Part shown: piece after piece, positions 24,553 through 33,101 of the stretch
How positions within the stretch are numbered: the first letter of the stretch is position 1
How the letters are laid out: each line of letters opens with the position of its first letter
From: Hyphomonadaceae bacterium UBA1849
GTDB taxonomy: Bacteria > Pseudomonadota > Alphaproteobacteria > Caulobacterales > Hyphomonadaceae
NCBI GenBank assembly: GCA_002338565.1
Contig: DDIN01000008.1
Coordinates: 1,307,567-1,371,566, forward strand
Reading direction: 5' to 3'
DNA length: 64,000 nucleotides
Translations under genes and position numbers: made by a program
Notes under the pieces: model-generated
What the model saw: only the letters and a program-made list of their open reading frames with translations
Databases searched by the model: none
What the model was told of the DNA's origin: nothing

Positions 24553-25746
24553 TTATTTCTTCACAGCGTCAGTGATTTTCTTCGCTGCATCGTCGAGATC
24601 GTCAGCCGGGATCACGTTGAGGCCAGAGTTCGCAATGATTTCTTTACCGCGCTCTACGTTTGTACCTTCAAGGCGAACAACCAGCGGAACTGACAGGTTT
24701 GTTTCTTTAACAGCCTGAAGAACACCTTCCGCGATGACATCACACTTCATGATGCCGCCGAAGATGTTGACGAGGATGCCCTCAACATTCGGGTCTTTCA
24801 TGATGATTTTGAACGCTGCAGCAACTTTCTCTGCAGATGCGCCGCCGCCAACGTCACAGAAGTTAGCTGGCTCAGCACCGTAGAGTTTGATGATGTCCAT
24901 GGTCGCCATAGCGAGACCAGCACCGTTCACCATACAGCCGATTGTGCCGTCGAGAGAGATGTAAGCGAGGTCCCACTCGTGAGCTTCGATTTCTTTCTCG
25001 TCTTCTTCTGTTTTGTCGCGCAGTTCCTGAATGTCAGGGTGGCGGAACAGAGCGTTGCCGTCGAAAGACACTTTCGCGTCGAGAACGCGCAGGTGCTCGT
25101 CTTCCATAACGATCAGCGGGTTCACTTCCAGCATCGCCATGTCTTTTTCAGTGAAGGCTTTGTAGAGGATCGGGAACAGTTTGTAGCCGTCTTCTTTTGA
25201 AGTGCCTTCAAGGTTCAGCGCTTTGCAGAGCGCTTCGCAGTCTGCATCTGTCACGCCAGTTGTTGGCTCGATGTTGATTGTGAGGATTTTCTCAGGTGTT
25301 TCTGCTGCAACTTCCTCAATGTCCATACCGCCTTCGGTCGACACGACGAATGCCGGCTTGCCTGTTTCGCGGTTCACGAGGAGTGAGCAGTAAAGCTCTG
25401 ATTTAATGTCAGCGCCATCTTCGATATAGATGCGGTTGACCTGCTTGCCTTCCGGGCCAGTCTGGTGCGTGACCAGAGTGTTGCCGAGCATAGCTTTGAC
25501 GTGTTCGTAAACTTCGTCCGGAGAGAATGCGAGGCGAACGCCACCTTTTTCGCCAGCTTCAGCTTCTTTGAACTTACCTTTGCCGCGGCCACCTGCGTGG
25601 ATCTGGCTTTTCACGACCCAGAGAGGACCCGGGAGTTTAGCCGCAGCTTCAGCTGCTTCTTCTACAGAGAATACGGCATAGCCGTCTGCAACCGGTGCGC
25701 CGAAAGACTTCAGAACTGCCTTGGCCTGGTGCTCGTGAATGTTCAT
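24553..25746 (-). CDS. sucC: Succinyl-CoA ligase beta subunit
   Basis: A 397-residue beta subunit with the ATP-grasp nucleotide domain (MNIHEHQAKAVLKSFGAPV at the start, SQIHAGGRGKGKFKEA near 48-63) and the C-terminal ligase-CoA domain (GGASAEKVAAAFKIIM). It provides the nucleotide and succinate site of succinyl-CoA synthetase. The unusual point is its isolation: sucD is 4.6 kb downstream beyond six other genes, and a terminator follows sucC directly. Malate dehydrogenase, often upstream in alphaproteobacteria, is absent; an MFS gene is there instead. Confidence 0.96.
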   Translation of the reverse strand: MNIHEHQAKAVLKSFGAPVADGYAVFSVEEAAEAAAKLPGPLWVVKSQIHAGGRGKGKFKEAEAGEKGGVRLAFSPDEVYEHVKAMLGNTLVTHQTGPEGKQVNRIYIEDGADIKSELYCSLLVNRETGKPAFVVSTEGGMDIEEVAAETPEKILTINIEPTTGVTDADCEALCKALNLEGTSKEDGYKLFPILYKAFTEKDMAMLEVNPLIVMEDEHLRVLDAKVSFDGNALFRHPDIQELRDKTEEDEKEIEAHEWDLAYISLDGTIGCMVNGAGLAMATMDIIKLYGAEPANFCDVGGGASAEKVAAAFKIIMKDPNVEGILVNIFGGIMKCDVIAEGVLQAVKETNLSVPLVVRLEGTNVERGKEIIANSGLNVIPADDLDDAAKKITDAVKK

Positions 25747-25960
25747 GGATGCTGCCTCTTATTTGTTTGTGAAGGCGGTTCGCCCCCTAAGACAGGACCG
25801 GGTTATAACAATGCACTAGGGGTGTGCAACTCCATCTTTGGTGTGATTGTCCCTCTGAAGGCCAAATATATGGGTTTTTACCGGTTTGATGGTCACTTTA
25901 TTTCCACCAGACGAGAAAACTCGGATTTTTACGGGAAATTATTCCCGCCAGAGATTGGCG

Positions 25961-27208
25961 TTATGCTGCCTGCTCTTCGTCTGTACGTGGGTCGATATCC
26001 GCGCCAACCACAGATGTCGGCTGGACCATTTCGTAAGATTCGCGTTCTTCCTCGACAACGGGAGCCTTCGCCTGACGACGCCAGACCATCAGCACAAACA
26101 GGATAAATCCGATAACGGCTTCCAGAATGAAGAGGCCATGCGTTCCGAGTGGAGACGACATGACGAGGCCGAAAACCATCGGGCCGATCACTGAGCCGCC
26201 AGCCCAGACGAAAAGAAGACCGGACAACATCCGCGCAAATTTTGAAGGCTCGCAACGGTCCGCCGCATGGGCAATGCAAAGCCCGTAGAATGACAGCGCG
26301 CCAGCACCCCAGAGGCCGATAAGCGCCTGCGTGACGAGGCTGCCCGGTGAATTAAGAAAAATGAGGGCAATTGCAGCGAACGCAGAGATTAGGCCCATTC
26401 CGCCGATCACGACGCGTCGGTCGACACGATCGGACAGATAACCTGCAGGCCACTGGCTGAGTACGCCGCCAAAATAGGCGGCAGCCATCAGGGTCGCAGC
26501 GGCTGTTGCAACTGAGGTCGTTCCACCTGCCTGCTGAGCATAAAGCGGCAAAAGAGAGAGAAAGCCGGTATTGGAGAAACCCGCAATGAACACGCCGATA
26601 ACGGCGGCGGGCGCCACTTCATACATGCGCCGGAACGGGAATGGCGCCGGATCAGGCGGTGCAGGCTGCAGGCTTTTCGTGATGCAGACCGGCATAAGCG
26701 AGAAAGCGAGGAAGATACCGCACCAGATGTATGGCTCCAGATCGGCTGGTGCATTTCCAACGGCCAGAAACGGACCAAGGATCAGCGCCATTTTGGCCAC
26801 CACGTGGTAAATGCCAATCACAGAGCCGCGCTGGCTCTGCGGAGTTGCTTCGGTCATCCAGCTTTCGACGCTCGCAAACATCAGAGCGATGCCGATGCCC
26901 TGCGCAAACCGTGCAATCGACCAGGTGAGCGGGTCGCGAAAAAGTGCCATGAGCAACGCCATGCTGGCACCCAGTGCGGCTGCGAATGCGAACACCCGAA
27001 TGTTCGCGATTTCACGAATCATTTTTGGAGCGAGTGCTGCCCCGGCCATGAAGCCTGCCGAATAAATACCCGCAATGAGGCCTACAATGGCGTCTGACAC
27101 GCCCACGCGACCAAGCGCGAGCGGCACCACAACGCCCAGCAGGCCGCCAGCGACCTGCAGTAAAGCGGCTGCGAGAATAAGAGAGGCTACATTACGAAAG
27201 GCAGTCAC
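25961..27208 (-). CDS. Major facilitator superfamily transporter
   Basis: A 415-residue, 12-helix MFS permease related to sugar and drug transporters of the YcaD/Bcr type. The GxLaDrxxrR-like loop between helices 2 and 3 is not seen, but SQWPAGYLSDRVDRRVVIGG between helices 8 and 9 is the family's repeat signature. Start is a GTG 3 bases after the PhoD-like gene stop, so it is probably co-transcribed with it. Substrate cannot be inferred. Confidence 0.85.
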   Translation of the reverse strand: MTAFRNVASLILAAALLQVAGGLLGVVVPLALGRVGVSDAIVGLIAGIYSAGFMAGAALAPKMIREIANIRVFAFAAALGASMALLMALFRDPLTWSIARFAQGIGIALMFASVESWMTEATPQSQRGSVIGIYHVVAKMALILGPFLAVGNAPADLEPYIWCGIFLAFSLMPVCITKSLQPAPPDPAPFPFRRMYEVAPAAVIGVFIAGFSNTGFLSLLPLYAQQAGGTTSVATAAATLMAAAYFGGVLSQWPAGYLSDRVDRRVVIGGMGLISAFAAIALIFLNSPGSLVTQALIGLWGAGALSFYGLCIAHAADRCEPSKFARMLSGLLFVWAGGSVIGPMVFGLVMSSPLGTHGLFILEAVIGFILFVLMVWRRQAKAPVVEEERESYEMVQPTSVVGADIDPRTDEEQAA

Positions 27209-27211
27209 AGC

Positions 27212-28390
27212 TTAACCAGCGTTGATTTCGTCCATGGAGAACGATGTTGAGCGGACTTCTTCGCCAGTTTCATCATTGATGATGAAGTTGATCTGGCCTG
27301 CGTTCCAGTCGATTTCGATTTCGCCGTAATTACCAAATGTGTAGCCGAGGCCAAGCTGGCGCGGATCGACTTCTGTGGAGTCGGGCTCGCTGGCGAAGGC
27401 AACATTGAGAGATGATGCCGTGATTTCATAGAACGGATACGCGCCGCGCTCTTCGTCTTTATAGAGAAAAGATGTGTGGCGGTCGCCGGAGACAAATACG
27501 ACACCATTTGCTTCGGTCTCTTCAATCATATCGTAGAGACGCTGGCGCTCAGTTGGCATCTTGTCCCAGCTTTCCCAGCCGTGCACATCCGGAATGACCT
27601 GAATGGATGAAACGAGCAGACGAAGGTCCGCCGGTTTGGACAATTCCTGTTCCAGCCATGCCCATTGTGCTTCACCGAGCATATCCTGCGCCGGGTCCGT
27701 GCTTGGGATATAGCGTTCACGGCCTGCGGCGCCATAATCATCGGTAGGCATCAGGTCTGAGCGGAAGAAGCGCGTGTCCAACATGATGATCTGTGTACGC
27801 TGGCCTTCAGGACCGACCATGCGGGAGTAATAAACGCCCGGATAGTCTGCGATCTCGGTGTCATCCATGTGGAAGAAATTTTCGAACATGCGCTCGGCCA
27901 GAATACGTCCCGCGAAGTTCCGTCCGAAGTCGTTCATTCCGAAGTCGTGGTCATCCCATGTCGCCAGGATTGGCATGGCCGCAGCCACAGCGTTGTAAGC
28001 CTCGCTGACGCCAAGATCGGCATAGCTTTCGTGAAGCTCGGCCAGTTCAAAATCAGCGTTGGCGTAATTGCGGCCATCGCGGTCGCCATAAACATTGTCG
28101 CCGATGAAAAGGAACAGATCGGCGTCTTCTTCGGCAATCCGCGCCATTGCCGGATTTGGCTGTTCCTCATCATTGCAGGATGCGACGATGACGCGTGTCA
28201 GCGCTTCCGATGTGCTGAGCGGCAGAATTTCGGGGCCGGATGGAAGCTCGCTCGTTGGAATAGCGCGGTAATAAACGCTCAATGCTTCTTCAGCGGATTG
28301 CGGCGAGACAGCTGCTGGTGACGTTGCTGTTTGAGTTGCACATGCGCCAAGGGCAGCAAGGGCAATAAGGCTTACACCAATATGTTTCAT
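27212..28390 (-). CDS. PhoD-like alkaline phosphatase/phosphodiesterase lipoprotein
   Basis: A 392-residue lipoprotein (MKHIGVSLIALAALGAC, Cys17) of the PhoD metallophosphatase family. Metal-binding motifs visible are GDNVYGDRDGRN, WDDHDFGMND and VSGDRHTSF. It would release phosphate from mono- or diesters at the outer membrane. I start at the ATG complementary to 28388-28390, with GGGAGAG upstream; the longer frame to 28465 lacks a signal. It is followed after 3 bases by an MFS permease, suggesting joint scavenging and uptake. Confidence 0.87.
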   Translation of the reverse strand: MKHIGVSLIALAALGACATQTATSPAAVSPQSAEEALSVYYRAIPTSELPSGPEILPLSTSEALTRVIVASCNDEEQPNPAMARIAEEDADLFLFIGDNVYGDRDGRNYANADFELAELHESYADLGVSEAYNAVAAAMPILATWDDHDFGMNDFGRNFAGRILAERMFENFFHMDDTEIADYPGVYYSRMVGPEGQRTQIIMLDTRFFRSDLMPTDDYGAAGRERYIPSTDPAQDMLGEAQWAWLEQELSKPADLRLLVSSIQVIPDVHGWESWDKMPTERQRLYDMIEETEANGVVFVSGDRHTSFLYKDEERGAYPFYEITASSLNVAFASEPDSTEVDPRQLGLGYTFGNYGEIEIDWNAGQINFIINDETGEEVRSTSFSMDEINAG

Positions 28391-28478
28391 GAGGCTCTCC
28401 CGTTTCGTCAGACCGCTAGACCGGATGGATGACATTGTCATGACGTCACGTGAAAGAAAATTCAATTCAAAACGAAAT

Positions 28479-28503
28479 CAGGCCGAAGTCTTGCTTCGGC
28501 CTG
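28479..28503 (-). terminator. Hairpin terminator of the DUF2306 gene
   Basis: CAGGCCGAAG (28479-28488) pairs perfectly with CTTCGGCCTG (28494-28503), loop of five. On the minus strand it is followed by a T-rich stretch and it sits 33 bases after the DUF2306 stop. Confidence 0.8.
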
Positions 28504-28535
28504 CGGCTCTGACGGGTAGATTGTGTCGTTGCCGA

Positions 28536-29090
28536 TCAGAATGAGAAGAACAGGCTGAACATCAGGCGACCCGGAAGGAAGGAAAACAGGCCAGCGATCA
28601 TCATGCCGCCCACAAACATGCCGGTCATTTTCTTACGGTGGTCCTGAACCTTGCGGCGGCGAATGGCGGCAATGCCCATTGGAAGGCCAATCAGCGTCCA
28701 GGCGGAGAGGGCGTGGATCGGGCTAAAATGGACCGGGCTGAAAGACGTGATGAAGAAGGAAGAGATTGCTGTGATCGCCATGGTGACAACCCATGTCCAG
28801 CCAAGCGTCCGGTGCATGCGGAAACCTTTAGGCGCAAACAGAAGCACCAGACCAATGATGAAGGTCGCAATTGCGCCATAGGCGTGGATCTGAATTTCAA
28901 TCGGCGCCGTCAGGAGGGGCGTAAGGTCCACTCGAAACTGCGGTATAACACCTGCGCCCCTGACGATCTGATATGCCAGAAAGCTGTAAGCGGCCAACGC
29001 AAAGCCAATCGCGATCCGGTATTTGGTAAGGCCCGGAATGTTGATGGTCGGGAAACGTGGTGAAGGTTTGGAAACGAGTGTATCAGACAT
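28536..29090 (-). CDS. DUF2306 membrane protein
   Basis: A 184-residue membrane protein with about four hydrophobic helices. HAYGAIATFIIGLVLLF and FRMHRTLGWTWVVTM carry the conserved His and GW residues of the DUF2306/YesK-like group, and KVQDHRKKMTGMF is also typical. Function of the family is not established. It is transcribed away from a LytTR-domain regulator gene about 180 bases off, a pairing that suggests control of this gene by that regulator. Confidence 0.82.
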   Translation of the reverse strand: MSDTLVSKPSPRFPTINIPGLTKYRIAIGFALAAYSFLAYQIVRGAGVIPQFRVDLTPLLTAPIEIQIHAYGAIATFIIGLVLLFAPKGFRMHRTLGWTWVVTMAITAISSFFITSFSPVHFSPIHALSAWTLIGLPMGIAAIRRRKVQDHRKKMTGMFVGGMMIAGLFSFLPGRLMFSLFFSF

Positions 29091-29269
29091 GATGACGGGC
29101 TCCGTAAGTCGCGTTTGAATGGGGTTGGCATTGTGCCGATGACCCCATTCTGGCCAAGGGAGCGATTGCTACGAGCTGATCTTCATGAAGGGGATGACGT
29201 GGTTCGCGAAACGCAGCTAATGTCATTCACGAAGCGTGAGTTGCATGGTGTTTGAGGGGAGTTTGCATT

Positions 29270-30031
29270 TTGCGTATCGCGATTGACTGGGCACAACGCG
29301 GCCGCCAACTGGCAATCCTTGTCGGGATCGGCACGTTTCTCTCGATTCTCAATCCGTTCAATGCGGGAAACAGCCTGCCTTTCTGGGCGGTCTGGTGCTA
29401 TTGGACCGGACTCGTCATTTACGGCTCAGTGATCGGCTGGGGCACGGCGACACTTGCACTGAAATGGCTGGATGGACTGCCCATCTGGCTCATCCTAGCA
29501 GTGATCGCGGCTGTATGCGCTCTGTTCGTGACGCCGGTGCTCATCATTCTGCAACATGCCTTTGGTGGACGCGTGCCGCTCGACGAGTATCCGCGTGTCT
29601 ATAGCCTCGCGCTGGTTATCTCGATTGGCATTACAATTTTCGGCTACCTTCTGGATCGCGCAACAAATGGCGATACCACCGGCGAAGGCGGAACTGACGA
29701 AACTGGGAATCCGGTTGCGACTTTCATGTCCCGTTTACCGCTTCCCTATCGAAACGCCGATCTCTATGCGATCTCGTCCGAGGACCATTACCTACGTGTG
29801 CATACCAGTGCCGGAGAGCACCTCTTTCTGGAACGCCTGAGCACAGCTATGCACCAGTTGGAACGCGCGCCCGGTCTTCAGACTCATCGCTCATGGTGGG
29901 TGAATGACACGGGTGTGAAGTCGGTGACGACGTCCAGCGGTAAAATGATCATTACCCTCAAATCGGATGTTGAGGTCCCGGTCAGTCGGACATTTGCACC
30001 GAAGGTTCGCGAAGCTGGTTGGCTGGGGTGA
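29270..30031 (+). CDS. Membrane-anchored LytTR-domain transcription regulator
   Basis: A 253-residue protein with about four N-terminal transmembrane helices (to residue ~130), a linker rich in Gly, Thr and Glu, and a C-terminal LytTR DNA-binding domain (LYAISSEDHYLRVHTSAGEH, HRSWWVN, ISRTF-like end). I start at the TTG at 29270, with GAGGGGAG 8 bases upstream; a TTG six codons earlier lies inside that ribosome site. There is no receiver domain, so the membrane part is the likely sensor or anchor. It is divergent from the DUF2306 gene, its probable target. Confidence 0.85.
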   Translation: MRIAIDWAQRGRQLAILVGIGTFLSILNPFNAGNSLPFWAVWCYWTGLVIYGSVIGWGTATLALKWLDGLPIWLILAVIAAVCALFVTPVLIILQHAFGGRVPLDEYPRVYSLALVISIGITIFGYLLDRATNGDTTGEGGTDETGNPVATFMSRLPLPYRNADLYAISSEDHYLRVHTSAGEHLFLERLSTAMHQLERAPGLQTHRSWWVNDTGVKSVTTSSGKMIITLKSDVEVPVSRTFAPKVREAGWLG

Positions 30032-30032
30032 T

Positions 30033-30215
30033 CTAGTCCGGTCGCTTTATAATCGAAATCAGAACGACGCAGAAGCTTGAAACAGCTGAGAGAAGCGGCG
30101 CCAGTACGCCCCATTGTGTGTCGCGCAGAAACAGAAAAACCAGCGCAGCCAGGAAAAGAGAACACACAGCGAACCCGATCAGGAATTCACGTAAAGAGAC
30201 GGGCAGGCGGCTCAC
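30033..30215 (-). CDS. Small two-helix membrane protein
   Basis: A 60-residue protein starting with GTG 3 bases after the TAXI gene stop, with two hydrophobic segments (FLIGFAVCSLFLAALVFLFL and VLAPLLSAVSSFCVVLISII). The spacing suggests translation with the TAXI gene. It ends one base from the convergent LytTR gene. No family is recognised. It is too short to be a DctQ-type TRAP subunit, but a membrane partner of the TAXI protein is possible. Confidence 0.6.
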   Translation of the reverse strand: MSRLPVSLREFLIGFAVCSLFLAALVFLFLRDTQWGVLAPLLSAVSSFCVVLISIIKRPD

Positions 30216-30218
30216 GTT

Positions 30219-31505
30219 CTAATTATCGTTCAGGCGCTGCATGAGCTGGCTGACAAACAGAATGTGGCTCCGCAGGCGATAAAGTTCGTCTGTGTAAGAT
30301 TCAGGAACTTCCACATTGCCAACTTCTGCCTGCAAGGCTTGCAGCTCGTGGATCACATTATCACGTTCCTGAATTGTGTGGGCCGCGCGGCCACGGTCTT
30401 CCAGTGTGCGCAGGTCCTTATACCAGATGTAAATTTTGCGACGTGTGCGCCAGCGATAAAGCGGCGGCGCAGCTTTCACGAGCGGGAAGACAAGCGTCAG
30501 AAGCGGAATCGCGAGCACCCAGGCGCGCTCAAGGAAGTTTGCAACGCCGAACGGGAACATGCTGCGCAGAAAGCTTGGGCCTTTTTCATAATAGCGGGCA
30601 GCCTCCTCAGACAGAGGCAGGTTTGTGCGGTTCGGGCTAGGGAAAACACCGGGCTCTGATAGCAGCGTACCGCCGCGATGCTGGTCCACCATCGCTTCGA
30701 TCAGAAGGGCCTGGATGGCCGGATGTAAGTCTTCACGCACGATGATTTCGGCAACGGGCGCAATTAGTTCAATCGGGTCTGATGGCAGGTTATCAGCCAG
30801 GTCGAGACCGCCTTCAGGGAAGATGACGCGCTTCAGATAAGGGGTCCGGCGCTCATAGGCGAGCGCGCGGGGAAAGCTCAGAACCGCGATATCCGGATCA
30901 GCCAGAAGCTGAGAGACAAATGGCGCGCTTGGGCCGGACACGGCCATCAGAACGTCGACCTCTCCGGCCAGAAGCGCTTGCGCACCGGCATCGCCCGAGA
31001 GTGGCAATAACGTTGCGTCGACCTCGTTTTCAGCCAGCATCCGGTCTGCCAGAAGGCGTGTACCTGAGGTTTCCGAACCGGCTGCGATACGCATATTGCT
31101 GAAATTGCGCAGGTCCAGATCGTCAATATTCATGACATCTGCGCCGTCACGGAAGAACACCCAGAGCGGCTCATAAAACACAGTGCCAAGGGACTGCAGC
31201 TCGTCTTCATCTTCTGGAAGCGTCGCGCCGCCCTGCACAATCGCCGCCTGAACGTCACCTGCACGCAGAAGGTCGAGGTTATCGCCGGATCCTGTCGTGT
31301 TCACGACATTCAGCGTGACATCTTCTTCTGCAAAGAAGGCCTGATAGTCGAGTGCCGTCTGCGAATAGGCACCGCCAGCGCTACCTGATGCAAAGCTCAC
31401 CTCTTTCGGTGGCGGCGGGGCAATAAAGCGGAACAGAAAGAATGAGACGATAATCGCGACAAGCGTGATCCCGACATATGTGAGCGCTGATTTTGATATC
31501 GACAT
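30219..31505 (-). CDS. TAXI-family TRAP solute-binding protein with membrane anchors
   Basis: A 428-residue protein with an N-terminal membrane helix (YVGITLVAIIVSFFLF) and a TAXI solute-binding domain (ASGSAGGAYSQTALDYQAFF, TTGSGDNLDLLRAGDVQAAI). A second membrane helix near residue 325-345 leads into a basic, coiled-coil-like cytoplasmic tail of about 80 residues. TAXI proteins deliver ligands such as glutamate or other organic acids to TRAP permeases. No DctM/DctQ permease gene is adjacent, and the double anchor with a cytoplasmic tail suggests a sensing or scaffolding role instead of simple transport. Confidence 0.82.
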   Translation of the reverse strand: MSISKSALTYVGITLVAIIVSFFLFRFIAPPPPKEVSFASGSAGGAYSQTALDYQAFFAEEDVTLNVVNTTGSGDNLDLLRAGDVQAAIVQGGATLPEDEDELQSLGTVFYEPLWVFFRDGADVMNIDDLDLRNFSNMRIAAGSETSGTRLLADRMLAENEVDATLLPLSGDAGAQALLAGEVDVLMAVSGPSAPFVSQLLADPDIAVLSFPRALAYERRTPYLKRVIFPEGGLDLADNLPSDPIELIAPVAEIIVREDLHPAIQALLIEAMVDQHRGGTLLSEPGVFPSPNRTNLPLSEEAARYYEKGPSFLRSMFPFGVANFLERAWVLAIPLLTLVFPLVKAAPPLYRWRTRRKIYIWYKDLRTLEDRGRAAHTIQERDNVIHELQALQAEVGNVEVPESYTDELYRLRSHILFVSQLMQRLNDN

Positions 31506-31693
31506 GCTGCATCCCCTTCGGAAAAATCCTTAGCGCTTCCGGTGGCGGTTGCAAGATGCAGAGCTTCAGAAGGCGCTCTCTGCCTGAAAGATCACCTGTA
31601 AACTGGTGCAGCCCTTGCAGGTTCTGAATTTCAGGGAACCAGCCTGCTGTAAGCGGGTTTGTATTTCAGGAACCGCAAAAGGAGTCACTCAAA

Positions 31694-31801
31694 ATGGGAC
31701 AGGTAAACTGGCTGAAACGCTCCGTCTCAATGACTCTGCTGACAACCATGCTGGGCACAAGCCTGTGGCTGGTGCTGCAGCAGAATCATTCACTCTTTTG
31801 A
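31694..31801 (+). CDS. 35-residue single-helix membrane protein (candidate)
   Basis: A short frame starting ATG at 31694 with GGAG about ten bases upstream, ending TGA at 31799-31801. It encodes a basic N-terminus (MGQVNWLKRSVSM) and one membrane helix (LLTTMLGTSLWLVL). It is intergenic between the TAXI gene and arsR, on the opposite strand to both. The size and layout resemble known small membrane proteins and the ORF at 54541. Without homologue data this stays a candidate. Confidence 0.45.
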   Translation: MGQVNWLKRSVSMTLLTTMLGTSLWLVLQQNHSLF

Positions 31802-31809
31802 TATTGAGG

Positions 31810-31827
31810 GCGAGGCTCAGGCCTCGC
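31810..31827. terminator. Hairpin at the 3' end of arsR
   Basis: GCGAGGC (31810-31816) pairs with GCCTCGC (31821-31827); loop TCAG contains the arsR stop codon. It sits between the convergent small ORF and arsR. There is no T run, so termination here is only suggested. Confidence 0.4.
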
Positions 31828-32161
31828 TGACAAGCTCGCCCGCGCATTCTGGTGCGCCTTCGCAGCAATTCTCGGTAAAGCGACGCATCAAAGTCGCAAT
31901 CTCGTCCCGGTTGACTGAATAAATCATGTGCCGCCCCTGACGTTCAACGTTCAGAAGATCAGCGTCTGTCAGCACATTTAGATGTGCAGTCAGCTTATTC
32001 GGGGTGACGTCCAGAGTGTTCGCGATTTTGCCAGCCGGCAGACCGTCCGGACCTGCTTTCATAAGTAGACAGAAAGTTCGAAGGCGCGTGTCTTGTGCCA
32101 GCGCGCTGAATCCTTTGAGAGTCTTCTCTAGTTCAATTGTATATTTGTCTATCGCGGTCAT
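31817..32161 (-). CDS. ArsR-family regulator with C-terminal cysteine cluster
   Basis: A 114-residue winged-helix repressor of the ArsR/SmtB family. The recognition region is KIANTLDVTPNKLTAHLNVL and the wing RQGRHMIYSVN. The tail TENCCEGAPEC holds three Cys, similar to the C-terminal arsenite or redox sites of some alphaproteobacterial ArsR proteins. I start at MTAIDKYTIELE (ATG complementary to 32159-32161) with AAGAGA upstream. No arsenic-resistance genes are nearby, so the target may be the adjacent small membrane-protein ORF or itself. Confidence 0.85.
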   Translation of the reverse strand: MTAIDKYTIELEKTLKGFSALAQDTRLRTFCLLMKAGPDGLPAGKIANTLDVTPNKLTAHLNVLTDADLLNVERQGRHMIYSVNRDEIATLMRRFTENCCEGAPECAGELVSEA

Positions 32162-32177
32162 TTCTCTTCGCCCAATT

Positions 32178-32205
32178 ACACACACAAAATAGGGTTGCTG
32201 TGTGT
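32178..32205. promoter_or_regulatory. Inverted repeat upstream of arsR
   Basis: ACACACA (32178-32184) and TGTGTGT (32199-32205) face each other about 20-45 bases upstream of the arsR start. The position fits an autoregulatory operator, but the arms are simple CA/TG repeats, so the match could be chance. Confidence 0.3.
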
Positions 32206-32237
32206 TAGACGAAATGCGGCATATTAATCCATACACT

Positions 32238-32268
32238 CAGCTGTAAAAAATTGATCTTTTTGCAGCTG
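32238..32268. terminator. Long stem-loop after the 32309 lipoprotein gene
   Basis: CAGCTG (32238-32243) and CAGCTG (32263-32268) pair, and an inner AAAAA (32245-32249) pairs with TTTTT (32257-32261). It lies 41 bases downstream of the minus-strand lipoprotein stop and could end its message, or it could act as an operator in the arsR upstream region. Confidence 0.45.
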
Positions 32269-32308
32269 GGGCTGAGACGGGTAAATTATTTCAGCTTAAT
32301 CTGAATTT

Positions 32309-32959
32309 TTAGTTTTGTCGAAGCAATGGGTTGGACAATTCTGCCGTCAGACCGTCGGAGGCACCGTGCACGATGAGCAGTTCATTGATGACTTCGCTGC
32401 GGTTGCCGTTGAATTCACGAATGCGGCCTTCAAGGCGTTGATCGCGCTGGTTACGGAAGCCACGGGTATCAGCAACCCAGTCGCCGTTTTCCCGAATGAA
32501 TTCGAGTGAATAGTTCGCGCCTGAGCGCGTGTCGCGCAGTGGCAGTGTAGCCCGGCCGTTTTCACCCTGAATAACTTCGCCAGCTTCGATGTTGCGGAAG
32601 CCGTTTTCCCCGATCAGATCGGCGGATACGAGAATGTTCATGATATCGCGGCCAGTGAGGCGCTGAAGGTGCGATGCGTCGAACTCGCTGCGCAGATAGT
32701 AGACCGAAATCTCATCATGGATACCAAGAGAGGGCTGGCCTTCCGGGCCGTATAACGCAATCTGGCGGAGCGTTTCGAAACGGTCGATTGAGGCTTCAGA
32801 GACATAGTCAGTCGCATCATATCCGCGCCCAGAGCTGACCGCAGCCGCGTAGCCGTTATAAGATTCCATAACGCCCTCGGAAACCGAGCCGCCACATGCT
32901 GCAAGTAGGAGCGCCAAACCGCCCGCTAATCCTGTGCGCCACATCTTCATGCCTGTCAT
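32309..32959 (-). CDS. Hypothetical lipoprotein
   Basis: A 216-residue lipoprotein with lipobox LLAAC (Cys22). I start at MTGMKMWRTG, with GAGGG five bases upstream; the longer frame would spoil the signal peptide. The body contains GRDIMNILVSADLIGENGF and SLEFIRENGDWVADTRGF, reminiscent of small envelope proteins with an NTF2-like or cystatin-like fold, but I do not assign a family. Neighbours are arsR and an ABC transporter permease in the same direction. Confidence 0.75.
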   Translation of the reverse strand: MTGMKMWRTGLAGGLALLLAACGGSVSEGVMESYNGYAAAVSSGRGYDATDYVSEASIDRFETLRQIALYGPEGQPSLGIHDEISVYYLRSEFDASHLQRLTGRDIMNILVSADLIGENGFRNIEAGEVIQGENGRATLPLRDTRSGANYSLEFIRENGDWVADTRGFRNQRDQRLEGRIREFNGNRSEVINELLIVHGASDGLTAELSNPLLRQN

Positions 32960-33101
32960 TAGTCCCTCACACGGCCTTGTTCTTTTGCTCAGCCGCTTTC
33001 CTGTCAGAGAGTATACTCGCATAAATGCGTTTAAAAAACTGGCAGGCCTGTTAACGGAACTTGATCCGTCGGCGTAAGGACTTGTTCACAAAATCGCGGG
33101 C

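Noticed and set aside
25932..25947. Inverted repeat CGGGAA-ATTA-TTCCCG after the MFS gene
   Set aside because: On the minus strand it is followed by an A run, not a T run, so it is not a convincing terminator; it could be an operator, but nothing supports this.
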